DNA from: Oscillospiraceae bacterium
GTDB lineage: Bacteria > Bacillota > Clostridia > Oscillospirales > Ruminococcaceae
Assembly: GCA_017396055.1 (NCBI GenBank)
Contig: JAFQND010000256.1
Coordinates: 1-6,869, forward strand
DNA: 6,869 bases
Direction: 5' to 3'
The notes beneath the pieces were generated by a model. That model was not told the DNA's origin. It saw only the letters and a program-made list of their open reading frames with translations, and did no database searches. The stretch's first letter is position 1. Each line of letters begins with the position of its first letter. Of the stretch, positions 1 through 6,630 are shown piece by piece. Made by a program: the position numbers and the translations under genes.

Positions 1-571
1 AGATAGAACCAATCTGCAGATAGCTCTTGCCGCGCATGGTAGCGACGGCGACAGCGGCGCGGCCGAAACGCAGCAGCTTTTCTTTAACGTCCTCGGGAAT
101 GTTGGTTACTTCATCCAGGTTCTGAACATCATGGCCGTAAATGCCGAAGGCGGGCAGGCCTTTCTGTGCATGGGAAGCAAGAACAGAAGCAAGGTAAACA
201 GCGCCGGGTCTTTCGGTACCGTTGAAGCCCCATACACCTTTGATGGTCTGGGGATCCATGTCCATGGTTTCGGAACCGTAGCACCAGCAGGGAGTAACGG
301 TCAGAGTGATATCAACGCCGGCTTTCTTGAATTTGTCAGCGCAGGCAGCCGCTTCGGCAACACGTCCGATAGTGGTATCGGCGATAACGACCTTGACGGG
401 TTCACCGTTGGAATAGCAAAGATTTTCTTCAAAGAGTTTTTTGGCTGCATTAGCCATGGCCATGGTCTGGTCTTCCAGAGACTCGCGGACTTTCAGAGGG
501 CCGCGGCGGCCGTCAATAGTGGGGCGGATACCGATGACAGGGTAATCGCCAATCAATCTGGATTTTGCCAT
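1..571 (-). CDS. fucI: L-fucose isomerase, N-terminal 190 residues (cut by window edge)
   Basis: L-fucose isomerase interconverts L-fucose and L-fuculose (also D-arabinose and D-ribulose) in the cytoplasm. It is the first step of L-fucose catabolism and is Mn2+-dependent and hexameric in the family. Reading the minus strand from ATG at 571-569 gives an uninterrupted 190-codon frame that runs off the left edge. It matches the E. coli FucI N-terminus from memory: [20 protein letters not shown] at about 13-32, [15 protein letters not shown] at 93-107, [17 protein letters not shown] at 113-129 and GIYGHDVQ at 143-150. Full-length family members are about 590 residues, so about one third is visible. 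The metal-binding catalytic residues lie in the missing C-terminal part, so activity cannot be judged here. The start is fixed by AGGAGG at 585-580, 8 nt upstream. The gene diverges from metK across a 287-bp gap. No fucose transporter, kinase or regulator is in view. Confidence 0.95.
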   Translation of the reverse strand, partial: MAKSRLIGDYPVIGIRPTIDGRRGPLKVRESLEDQTMAMANAAKKLFEENLCYSNGEPVKVVIADTTIGRVAEAAACADKFKKAGVDITLTVTPCWCYGSETMDMDPQTIKGVWGFNGTERPGAVYLASVLASHAQKGLPAFGIYGHDVQNLDEVTNIPEDVKEKLLRFGRAAVAVATMRGKSYLQIGSI

Positions 572-858
572 AATAGGTACCTCCTGTTTGTTCGGAAAGG
601 GACATAAAAGGTTTCGGTCGTCCCTGTTTTGGTTATACTATCATTATAAAGGTACTTAAAGGAAAAATCCAGTGTTTTGTATGATTTTTTTATATTATAA
701 CGTATTAAATTTTGCTTTTGCAAAGTGAATCATTCCAATGAAAAAATAAAGGATTTGCAAGTGGAGCAAAGGGCGTTGGAATACCTGAAAATTCGTTTTT
801 GTAGCATAGTTACACAAAACATGTGTTCTATATTCGCCCGATTCTACAATGTGTCAGA
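572..858. other. AT-rich divergent intergenic region between fucI and the metK promoter
   Basis: This 287-bp gap contains no convincing gene. It must hold the fucI promoter on the minus strand. Two TATAAT hexamers read on that strand, at 648-643 and 699-694, but neither has a good -35 box at 16-18 bp, so the promoter is not assigned. An inverted repeat, ACACA at 812-816 and TGTGT at 822-826, lies 33 bp upstream of the metK -35 box. I see no clear match to a catabolite-repression (cre) site. The base composition is much more AT-rich than the flanking genes, as expected for a regulatory spacer. Confidence 0.6.
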
Positions 859-887
859 TTGACAAAAAACCTGTCGGTTGGTATAAT
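859..887 (+). promoter_or_regulatory. Sigma-A promoter of the metK riboswitch transcript
   Basis: A perfect -35 hexamer TTGACA (859-864) and a perfect -10 hexamer TATAAT (882-887) are separated by exactly 17 bp. Transcription is expected to start around 894, just before the first strand of the SAM aptamer (P1, from 901). A promoter this strong suits a gene whose output is set downstream by conditional termination rather than by initiation. Confidence 0.92.
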
Positions 888-899
888 AAAGATGATAAT

Positions 900-1000
900 C
901 ACCTTATCAAGAGTGGTGGAGGAACAGGACCTGTGAAGCCACAGCAACCCCCCGAAAGGGAAAGGTGCTATTTCCTGCGACGAAGTCGAGAGATGAGGTT
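900..1000 (+). promoter_or_regulatory. SAM-I (S-box) riboswitch aptamer controlling metK
   Basis: This leader RNA binds S-adenosylmethionine and shuts off metK, the gene that makes SAM. P1 is closed by 901-908 (ACCTTATC) pairing with 992-999 (GATGAGGT). Conserved S-box blocks are visible: CTTATCAAGAG at 903-913, GGTGGAGG at 915-922, GCAACC at 944-949 and AGGTGC at 963-968. A CCC-GAAA-GGG hairpin is at 951-960 and P4 is CGAC-GAA-GTCG at 978-988. A competing antiterminator can be read: GTCGAG (985-990) with CTCGAC (1021-1026), plus ATGAG (993-997) with CTCAT (1011-1015). It would use the 3' strands of P4 and P1 and part of the terminator stem, so SAM-stabilised P1/P4 frees the terminator. The OFF-switch mechanism is established for the family; the pairings are from this sequence. 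Confidence 0.96.
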
Positions 1001-1013
1001 ACTGTGAAGACTC

Positions 1014-1050
1014 ATGGGCGCTCGACGGACGAGTGCCCATTTTGTTGTTT
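1014..1050 (+). terminator. Intrinsic terminator of the SAM riboswitch expression platform
   Basis: An 11-bp stem pairs 1014-1024 (ATGGGCGCTCG) with 1030-1040 (CGAGTGCCCAT), with one G-T wobble and a 5-nt loop ACGGA. It is followed by the U-rich run TTTTGTTGTTT ending at 1050. The 5' arm overlaps the antiterminator sequences CTCAT and CTCGAC, so the two structures exclude each other. With SAM bound, transcription should end here, before metK. Confidence 0.94.
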
Positions 1051-1086
1051 CGGGACCAATGTTTTGAAACAAAGTGTATCCTCCCG

Positions 1087-1103
1087 ACAGGCATAACCAT
1101 CAG
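1087..1103 (+). repeat. 17-nt imperfect direct repeat flanking metK, upstream copy
   Basis: ACAGGCATAACCATCAG at 1087-1103 in the metK leader recurs with one change (C to T) at 2361-2377, where it spans the metK stop codon. The 3' copy overlaps coding sequence and the leader copy does not. No function is assigned. Confidence 0.6.
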
Positions 1104-1185
1104 AAAGGCCGATTTTTGACGGAAACATGCCAGGACTGATACGGCCCCCAGCCGGCGGGTATGACCGGCAAGAAAGGAAAAAGAA

Positions 1186-2370
1186 ATGGCAAGATTTTTA
1201 TTCTCCTCCGAATCTGTGACCGAAGGTCATCCCGACAAGATCTGTGACCAGATCTCTGATGCTGTTCTTGACGCAATTCTCGCACAGGATCCCATGGGCC
1301 GAGTTGCCTGCGAGACCTGCTGTACCACCGGTATGGTCATGGTCATGGGCGAAATTTCCACCAGCTGCTATGTAGATATTCCCCGTATTGCCCGCGAAGT
1401 TGTTCTCGACATTGGTTATGACCGTGCAAAATACGGCTTTGACGGACAGACCTGTGCTGTTCTGACCAGTATCGATGAGCAGTCCAGCGATATCGCCATG
1501 GGCGTTGACAATTCTCTCGAGGCCAAAGAAGGCGTCGATGAGACTGAGAACGGTGCCGGCGACCAGGGTATGATGTTCGGTTATGCCTGCGATGAAACTC
1601 CCGAGCTGATGCCTCTGCCCATCTCTCTTGCTCACAAACTGGCAAAGCGTCTGACCGAAGTACGTAAGAACGGTGAACTTTCCTATCTGCGTCCTGACGG
1701 CAAGACTCAGGTAACCGTTGAGTATGAAGATGGTCGTCCCGTACGCATCGATACCGTTGTTGTTTCCACCCAGCATTCCGAAGACGTTTCTCTCGAACGC
1801 ATCCGCAAGGATATGATCGAGAAGGTTATTCGTCCCATCATTCCTGCTGAACTGCTGGACGAGACTACCAAGTATTACATTAATCCTACCGGCCGCTTTG
1901 TTATCGGCGGTCCTCAGGGTGACAGCGGCCTGACCGGTCGTAAGATCATCGTCGACACCTATGGCGGTTATGCCCGTCACGGCGGCGGTGCATTCTCCGG
2001 TAAAGACCCCACAAAGGTTGACCGTTCTGCTGCTTATGCCGCAAGATGGGTCGCCAAGAACGTAGTCGCTGCAGGCCTGGCTCGTAAGTGTGAGGTTGAG
2101 CTGGCTTACGCCATTGGTGTAGCACATCCTGTTTCTATCATGGTCGACACTTTCGGTACCGGTACTGTTGCCGATGAGCAGATCGAAAAGGCTGTTGAGA
2201 AGGTCTTTGACCTTCGTCCCACCGCCATTATCCGCGACCTGGATCTGCGTCGTCCTATTTATCGCGAGCTGGCCAAGTACGGACATATGGGCCGTGAAGA
2301 CCTGGATGTAAACTGGGAGAAGACCGATCGCGCTGACGCACTGAAAGCTGCAGTTGCCGAACAGGCATAA
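1186..2370 (+). CDS. metK: S-adenosylmethionine synthetase (methionine adenosyltransferase)
   Basis: MetK joins L-methionine and ATP to make S-adenosylmethionine, releasing phosphate and pyrophosphate. It is a cytoplasmic tetramer using Mg2+ and K+. The 394-residue product has the usual family length (about 380-400) and all hallmark motifs: GHPDK at 14-18 with the active-site His15, the signature [12 protein letters not shown] at 123-134, [19 protein letters not shown] at 235-253, and the phosphate-loop motif [16 protein letters not shown] at 266-281. The ATG start is preceded by AAAGGA at 1173-1178, 7 nt upstream. Regulation is by the SAM-I riboswitch in its leader, giving direct product feedback. 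The gene sits about 135 nt after the riboswitch terminator. Codon use is strongly biased, as in highly expressed genes, which probably explains the long open frame on the opposite strand. Nothing suggests truncation or loss of function. Confidence 0.98.
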   Translation: MARFLFSSESVTEGHPDKICDQISDAVLDAILAQDPMGRVACETCCTTGMVMVMGEISTSCYVDIPRIAREVVLDIGYDRAKYGFDGQTCAVLTSIDEQSSDIAMGVDNSLEAKEGVDETENGAGDQGMMFGYACDETPELMPLPISLAHKLAKRLTEVRKNGELSYLRPDGKTQVTVEYEDGRPVRIDTVVVSTQHSEDVSLERIRKDMIEKVIRPIIPAELLDETTKYYINPTGRFVIGGPQGDSGLTGRKIIVDTYGGYARHGGGAFSGKDPTKVDRSAAYAARWVAKNVVAAGLARKCEVELAYAIGVAHPVSIMVDTFGTGTVADEQIEKAVEKVFDLRPTAIIRDLDLRRPIYRELAKYGHMGREDLDVNWEKTDRADALKAAVAEQA

Positions 2371-2377
2371 TCATCAG
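2361..2377 (+). repeat. 17-nt imperfect direct repeat flanking metK, downstream copy
   Basis: ACAGGCATAATCATCAG covers the last two sense codons and stop of metK plus 7 nt beyond. It matches the leader segment 1087-1103 at 16 of 17 positions. Confidence 0.6.
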
Positions 2378-2405
2378 CAGACAGATTTCGATTGTTTATA
2401 TCTGT

Positions 2406-2446
2406 GGGGCGGGCCCTTGAAGGGCCTGCCCCCTTTGCACTATTTT
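2406..2446 (+). terminator. GC-rich hairpin after metK, probable terminator
   Basis: An 11-bp stem pairs 2406-2416 (GGGGCGGGCCC) with 2422-2432 (GGGCCTGCCCC), with one G-T wobble and the loop TTGAA. The T-run is poor: CTTT follows at once, and TATTTTT comes only at 2441-2446. It probably ends or reduces metK transcription. Partial readthrough into recD2, whose start is 31 nt beyond the stem, is likely. No separate recD2 promoter is evident in this short gap. Confidence 0.7.
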
Positions 2447-2462
2447 TCGAGGAGGTTTTCCC

Positions 2463-4688
2463 ATGCGGCAGGATGTGGTATGCATCAGCGGTATCGTGGA
2501 TGACGTGACTTTTGTCAATCCCGAGACCGGATTTGCGGTCATCGAATTGAATACGGGCGAAGAGATCCTGCCGGTAGTGGGTGAACTGTATGGCATTTCT
2601 GCCGGAGAAGAATTGCGGCTGACCGGTACTTATGCTTCTCACCCTAAATTCGGTAGACAGTTCAAGGCGCTGGCTTATGAGCGGAGCATGCCCTCCGGCG
2701 CGGTGGCGATCCGCAAATTCCTATCTTCCGGTGCAGTAAAAGGGATCGGCGCTGTTCTGGCTGGCCGTATCGTAGATCAGTTCGGCGATGATACGCTGGA
2801 GATTCTGGAGCAGACCCCCGGCAGACTCAGTGAGGTGCGCGGTATTTCTCCAAAAAAAGCGGAAACATTGACCCTTGAGCTGCAGCAGCTTTTTGGCATG
2901 CGTACGGTGATGATGTTCCTGACTTCTTATGGTATCACTCCCGCAGAAGCGGTACGTGTCTGGAAAAAATGGGGAGTTATTTCGCTGGATGTGGTCAAAG
3001 ATAACCCCTATCTCCTCTGCGGTGAAGATATTGGCGCAGATTTTAAAAAAGCGGATGATCTGGCACTGGCTGTAGGTATTGCGCCTGACAGCGGAAAACG
3101 GATCTTCGGTGCTGTGGCTCATGTGCTGCGGCACAATCTCCGCAATGGTCACACCTGCCTTGCCAGAGAAAAAGTAACTCTTCTGGCCTCCAGATTATTG
3201 GAAAGTGTTTCACAGGATGAGGTGGAACTGGACGTGGACAGAAGGCTGGAAGACGAGGAACTGTTCTTTATTCTCCGCAACAAAGAGTACCTTTTCCTGC
3301 CGGGATATTATATGGCAGAGCGGTATATTGCGCTGCGCCTTTCACTGATGCTGCAGAACAAATGCTTTACTCAGCGTAATATCGATAGAATGATAAACGA
3401 TGTGGAATCGTCTAAGGGCATTCAATACGAATCTTTGCAGCGGGAAGCCATCAGACAAGCTCTCTCTCAGAGCATTCTCATTCTGACCGGCGGTCCCGGT
3501 ACCGGTAAGACAACTACGCTTAATGCGATCATCGACCTGCTCGAACAGGAAGGCCTGACCATTGCCATTGCAGCCCCCACCGGTCGTGCTGCCAAGAGGG
3601 TCAGCGAGGTAACCGGCAGGGAGGCAAAGACAATCCATCGTCTGCTGGAAGTGGACTTCGGCTCCAGAGAACAGCTGCAGTTCGTTCACAATGAGAATGA
3701 TCCTCTGCGGGCGGATGCTGTTATTATTGACGAGATGTCCATGGTGGATACTCTGCTTTTCGAGTCGCTGCTTCGCGGCTGCAAGATGGGCTGTAAACTG
3801 ATTCTGGTGGGAGACTCTGATCAGCTCCCGTCGGTCGGTGCCGGAAATATTCTTCGCGACCTGATTGATTCCGGCTGTATCCCAACAGTGGAATTGAAAC
3901 AGGTTTTCCGTCAGGCAGCCGAAAGTCTGATCGTTACCAATGCTCATCGTATCGTCGGTGGAGAGATGCCAGATCTGACCGTCAAAAACAATGACTTTTT
4001 CTTTATGAGACGGGCAAATGCTTCGTCAGTAGCACAGACAGTTACCGAGCTTGTCAGCGAGCGGCTGCCGCGTACTTACGGTTATTCTCCCATCGAAGAT
4101 ATACAGGTTCTGACGCCGCAGCGAAAAGGCGATCTTGGTGTCTATACGCTCAACGACGCTCTTCAGCAGGCTCTGAACCCCAAAACCTCCGGCAAGCGGG
4201 AGTACAAGGGTACTTTCTGTACCTTCCGTGAGGGAGATAAAGTACTGCAGACCCGCAACAACTATGATATCGAGTGGGACAAAAACGGCGAAAAAGGAAT
4301 GGGCGTTTTTAATGGAGATATCGGCATTATCAAGATGATCGATCTTCCGACTGCGACGATGGTACTGGATTTTGATGACCGTGTCTGTACTTATACTTTC
4401 GATATGGTCAACGAGCTCGAGCTTGCATATGCCGTTACGGTGCACAAGAGTCAGGGAAGCGAATACGATGCAGTCATTCTGCCGATTCTGGGCGGATATG
4501 ATAAGTTGTATTTCCGTAATTTGCTGTATACTGCGGTCACCCGTGCAAAGAGGCTGCTGATCATTGTCGGCAGTGAAAGCAGAGTTATGCAGATGGTGGA
4601 AAACAATGTCAAGACACTTCGTTATACGGGCCTGAAGTTCTTCCTGACTGAAACGGTACATCGCGGAGGAGACGGATATGAAAGCTGA
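2463..4688 (+). CDS. recD2: RecD2-type ATP-dependent DNA helicase (RecD/TraA family)
   Basis: The product is a superfamily 1B helicase that, by family knowledge, unwinds DNA 5' to 3' and acts in DNA repair and recombination without RecBC. Its 741 residues match RecD2 length. An N-terminal beta-rich domain (about 5-75, GIVDDVTFVNPETGFAV) is followed by tandem helix-hairpin-helix segments (AVKGIGAVLAGRI about 91-103, VRGISPKKAETL about 125-136). Helicase motifs follow in order: Walker A GGPGTGKT at 343-350 (Lys349), Walker B IIDE at 421-424, motif III LVGDSDQLPSVGAG at 448-461, VFRQA at 481-485, TPQRKGDLGV at 551-560, VTVHKSQGSEYDA at 658-670 and YTAVTRAKR at 689-697. The long N-terminal extension separates it from RecBCD-type RecD. 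The ATG start is 7 nt after GGAGG (2451-2455). Its last 11 nt overlap the next gene, comF. All visible catalytic motifs are intact. Confidence 0.96.
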   Translation: MRQDVVCISGIVDDVTFVNPETGFAVIELNTGEEILPVVGELYGISAGEELRLTGTYASHPKFGRQFKALAYERSMPSGAVAIRKFLSSGAVKGIGAVLAGRIVDQFGDDTLEILEQTPGRLSEVRGISPKKAETLTLELQQLFGMRTVMMFLTSYGITPAEAVRVWKKWGVISLDVVKDNPYLLCGEDIGADFKKADDLALAVGIAPDSGKRIFGAVAHVLRHNLRNGHTCLAREKVTLLASRLLESVSQDEVELDVDRRLEDEELFFILRNKEYLFLPGYYMAERYIALRLSLMLQNKCFTQRNIDRMINDVESSKGIQYESLQREAIRQALSQSILILTGGPGTGKTTTLNAIIDLLEQEGLTIAIAAPTGRAAKRVSEVTGREAKTIHRLLEVDFGSREQLQFVHNENDPLRADAVIIDEMSMVDTLLFESLLRGCKMGCKLILVGDSDQLPSVGAGNILRDLIDSGCIPTVELKQVFRQAAESLIVTNAHRIVGGEMPDLTVKNNDFFFMRRANASSVAQTVTELVSERLPRTYGYSPIEDIQVLTPQRKGDLGVYTLNDALQQALNPKTSGKREYKGTFCTFREGDKVLQTRNNYDIEWDKNGEKGMGVFNGDIGIIKMIDLPTATMVLDFDDRVCTYTFDMVNELELAYAVTVHKSQGSEYDAVILPILGGYDKLYFRNLLYTAVTRAKRLLIIVGSESRVMQMVENNVKTLRYTGLKFFLTETVHRGGDGYES

Positions 4689-5379
4689 TTTCTGCAGGCG
4701 TATCCTTGCATGGATCATTGACGCGCTTTTTCCGCTGAGATGCCCGTTCTGCGGCGATGTGATCGACCGGAATGCGGAATGCTGCGAAGTCTGCTTCGCA
4801 AAACTGCCCTTTGCTGATTTGAAAGATTCCTGTACCAGATGCGGCAAGCGGGAATGTGTATGTGGTTCGGTGCCGCTGATCACAATGACCCGGCCGGTAT
4901 TTTACTATGAAGAACTGGCCAGCCATGCCGTTCTGCGGATGAAGTTCGCGCATCGTCCCGGTACAGCGATTGCGTTGGGAAGGTTTATGGCTGATGCCGT
5001 TCAAAAAGAAGGCGGCAGCTGGGACATGATTGTTCCGGTGCCCATGACGAAAAGAAAAGTGCGCCGCAGAGGGTATAACCAATCCGAATTGCTGGGACGC
5101 TCTGTTGCTGAGCGGCTGAATATTCCGTTGAATACCGCGCTGCGTAAAACACGCGAGACGAAAGCGCAGCACACACTGGATGAGCAGGAGCGCGCAAAGA
5201 ATCTTCTGGGTGCTTATCAGGCTGATCCGGCACTGGTTCAGGGAAAACGAGTCCTGCTTTGCGATGATGTCCTGACGACCGGCGCCACACTGAAGGAAGG
5301 CGCAAAAGCTCTTCTGCAGGCCGGCGCTTCAGAAGTAGGGGCCGTCGTATTATGCTGTGTTGAAAGGAACAGGGTATAA
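4678..5379 (+). CDS. comF: ComF-family protein (zinc-finger plus phosphoribosyltransferase-like domain)
   Basis: ComF-family proteins are cytoplasmic and act in DNA uptake during natural competence, where ComF works with the ComFA translocase and DprA. Many carriers are not known to be competent and the biochemical role is unsettled. The 233 residues show an N-terminal cysteine-rich zinc-binding region: C22-x2-C25, C36-x2-C39, C52-x2-C55 and C60-x-C62. A type I phosphoribosyltransferase fold follows, with VPVPMTKRKVRRRGYNQSELL at about 119-139 (first residues VPVPMT, then basic KRKVRRRGYNQ) and the PRPP-loop VLLCDDVLTTGAT at 192-204 containing the two Asp residues. The ATG lies 11 nt inside the recD2 end, with GGAGGA at 4665-4670 and 7-nt spacing. 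The genes are therefore co-transcribed and probably translationally coupled. No comFA-type helicase gene lies beside it, so a role in competence here is inferred only from the family. Confidence 0.92.
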   Translation: MKADFCRRILAWIIDALFPLRCPFCGDVIDRNAECCEVCFAKLPFADLKDSCTRCGKRECVCGSVPLITMTRPVFYYEELASHAVLRMKFAHRPGTAIALGRFMADAVQKEGGSWDMIVPVPMTKRKVRRRGYNQSELLGRSVAERLNIPLNTALRKTRETKAQHTLDEQERAKNLLGAYQADPALVQGKRVLLCDDVLTTGATLKEGAKALLQAGASEVGAVVLCCVERNRV

Positions 5380-5428
5380 AAATATCGTTTTTTGTTCTTT
5401 TCTGCAGATAAAATTATCATTTGGTTCA

Positions 5429-5457
5429 TTGCATTGTTTTTCGGAAATGTGTATAAT
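5429..5457 (+). promoter_or_regulatory. Probable sigma-A promoter of the MreB-like gene
   Basis: A perfect -10 TATAAT is at 5452-5457, with a weak -35 TTGCAT at 5429-5434 and exact 17-bp spacing. Transcription should start near 5464. The short leader contains a 5-bp hairpin, CGGCA (5468-5472) with TGCCG (5477-5481), before the ribosome binding site AAGGAGGA at 5493-5500. No intrinsic terminator is visible after comF, so readthrough from recD2-comF is also possible. Confidence 0.7.
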
Positions 5458-5507
5458 GAGTATCGATCGGCATCGGTGCCGCAGACAGAAAAAAGGAGGA
5501 AGCCGCC

Positions 5508-6524
5508 TTGGCAGGAATCGATCTGGGCATTGATCTTGGTACGACCAAGATCATTATTTATCGCGTTGGAAAAGGTATTGTTCTCGAGGAACCCAGCGTG
5601 GTGGCATATAACAAACGCAACGAGAAGGTAGTTGCTGTCGGACATGAGGCTCTGAGAATGCTGGGCAGAACGCCGGCGTATATTCTGACAGAATGTCCCG
5701 TTAAAGACGGTGTCATTTCTAATCATTTACTTACAGAATATCTGATCAAAGAATTCGTCAAAAAGGTCTCGCGCAGCTTTTTGATCAAACCTCGCATCGC
5801 TATCTGCATCCCGTCTGCCATTACCCGTGTGGAGGCAAGAGCAGTAGTGGAAGCTGCTATGAGCGCCGGTGCACGCAAGGTTTATTTGATCGATGAACCT
5901 ATTGCTGCTGCGATTGGCGCCGGTTTGGATGTCCTTCAGCCGGATGGCCGGATGATGATCGACTCCGGTGGCGGCACCACTGATGTGGCGGTTATTTCCT
6001 TGGGAGGAATCGTTGTTTCGCATTCCATGAAAGTCGCCGGAAATGTTTTTGATGAGGCGATTGTTAAATATATCCAGACAAAATATAAGCTCGCCATCGG
6101 CAGTACCGTAGCGGAGAACATCAAAAAAGAGATCGGCTGTGTCTTTGAACCGGATGAAACAGTTACCTCGATCGTAAAAGGACGTAATCTGATCACCGGC
6201 TATCCCGAACAGATTGAGATCAACCAGGCAGAGCTTTTTGAAGTGCTGCGACCTTTTGCAGAGGAAATTGTAGCCGGTGTACGCAGTGTGTTAGAGCGTA
6301 CACCGCCCGAACTGACCGGCGATATCTATCGAAACGGAATCATTATGACCGGCGGTACCTGCTTGCTGAAAGGTCTTGACAAGCTTATTTCTGAGAATAC
6401 CGGTCTGGCGGTCTGCATTGCAGAAAATCCCGTGGGATGTGTTGGTATAGGTACCGGTAAGTGCTTTGCAATGATCGAAGAGCTGAAGGAAGGCTTTGAA
6501 TGCGCTTCTACCTATGGAGCTTAA
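5508..6524 (+). CDS. mreB: MreB/Mbl-family actin-like protein (rod shape-determining paralogue)
   Basis: MreB-family proteins are bacterial actins that polymerise under the membrane and guide cell-wall synthesis. The 338-residue length is typical. Visible parts are: phosphate-1 loop IDLGTTKIIIY at 8-18, KGIVLEEPSVVAY at 22-34, DEPIAAAIGAGL at 129-140, phosphate-2 loop IDSGGGTTDVAVISLGG at 151-167, VAENIKKEIG at 201-210 and adenosine motif IMTGGTCLL at 279-287. The hydrophobic loop SFLIKPR at 90-96 matches the membrane-contact loop of MreB. The start is TTG, chosen because AAGGAGGA (5493-5500) sits 7 nt upstream and the MreB fold begins at once. Differences from usual MreB include DLGTTK for DLGTAN, DEP for EEP, and TGGT for TGGG. 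The N-terminus has only eight residues before Asp9, with no amphipathic extension. No mreC or mreD follows, so this is probably a stand-alone paralogue (Mbl/MreBH-like). The exact symbol is uncertain. Confidence 0.9.
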   Translation: MAGIDLGIDLGTTKIIIYRVGKGIVLEEPSVVAYNKRNEKVVAVGHEALRMLGRTPAYILTECPVKDGVISNHLLTEYLIKEFVKKVSRSFLIKPRIAICIPSAITRVEARAVVEAAMSAGARKVYLIDEPIAAAIGAGLDVLQPDGRMMIDSGGGTTDVAVISLGGIVVSHSMKVAGNVFDEAIVKYIQTKYKLAIGSTVAENIKKEIGCVFEPDETVTSIVKGRNLITGYPEQIEINQAELFEVLRPFAEEIVAGVRSVLERTPPELTGDIYRNGIIMTGGTCLLKGLDKLISENTGLAVCIAENPVGCVGIGTGKCFAMIEELKEGFECASTYGA

Positions 6525-6531
6525 AAAGCCT

Positions 6532-6560
6532 TTGACAATCCCATTTATTTGTGCTATACT
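6532..6560 (+). promoter_or_regulatory. Strong sigma-A promoter of the tRNA-Ser unit
   Basis: The -35 TTGACA (6532-6537) is consensus and the -10 TATACT (6555-6560) is near-consensus. Spacing is 17 bp, and a TGC just before the -10 box makes it an extended -10 promoter. The -35 begins 8 nt after the stop codon of the MreB-like gene. The expected start is near 6567. A hairpin at 6565-6582 (AGGCTGT paired with ACAGCTT, one G-T) lies at the start of the transcript, before the first tRNA-like unit. Such promoters are typical of stable RNA genes. Confidence 0.88.
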
Positions 6561-6588
6561 ATATAGGCTGTAAACACAGCTTATATTC

Positions 6589-6630
6589 GGAGATGTATCG
6601 AAGTGGTCGTAACGAGGCTGACTCGAAATC
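6589..6630 (+). repeat. 42-nt exact direct repeat (tRNA-Ser 5' half), copy 1
   Basis: This segment is identical to 6801-6842, 212 bp downstream. The repeat runs from the first base of the acceptor stem to 4 nt past the anticodon. Identity starts exactly at the mature tRNA 5' end apart from one shared G-rich context base, so the repeat boundary follows the gene rather than the flank. Confidence 0.97.

Noticed and set aside
131..607. A 158-codon plus-strand frame at the left end
   Set aside because: It is antisense to fucI, whose minus-strand product matches the family motif by motif. It also runs through the fucI ribosome binding site.
572..720. Specific fucI promoter at the TATAAT hexamers on the minus strand
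   Set aside because: Neither hexamer has an acceptable -35 box at normal spacing, and AT-rich DNA produces such hexamers by chance.
1198..2286. A 362-codon open frame on the minus strand opposite metK
   Set aside because: It lies wholly inside the unmistakable metK gene, has no ribosome binding site of note and matches no family I know. Strong codon bias in metK readily leaves the opposite frame open.
4026..4883. A 285-codon minus-strand frame across the end of recD2 and the start of comF
   Set aside because: Both plus-strand genes are clear family members with good start sites, and the antisense product shows no recognisable domain.
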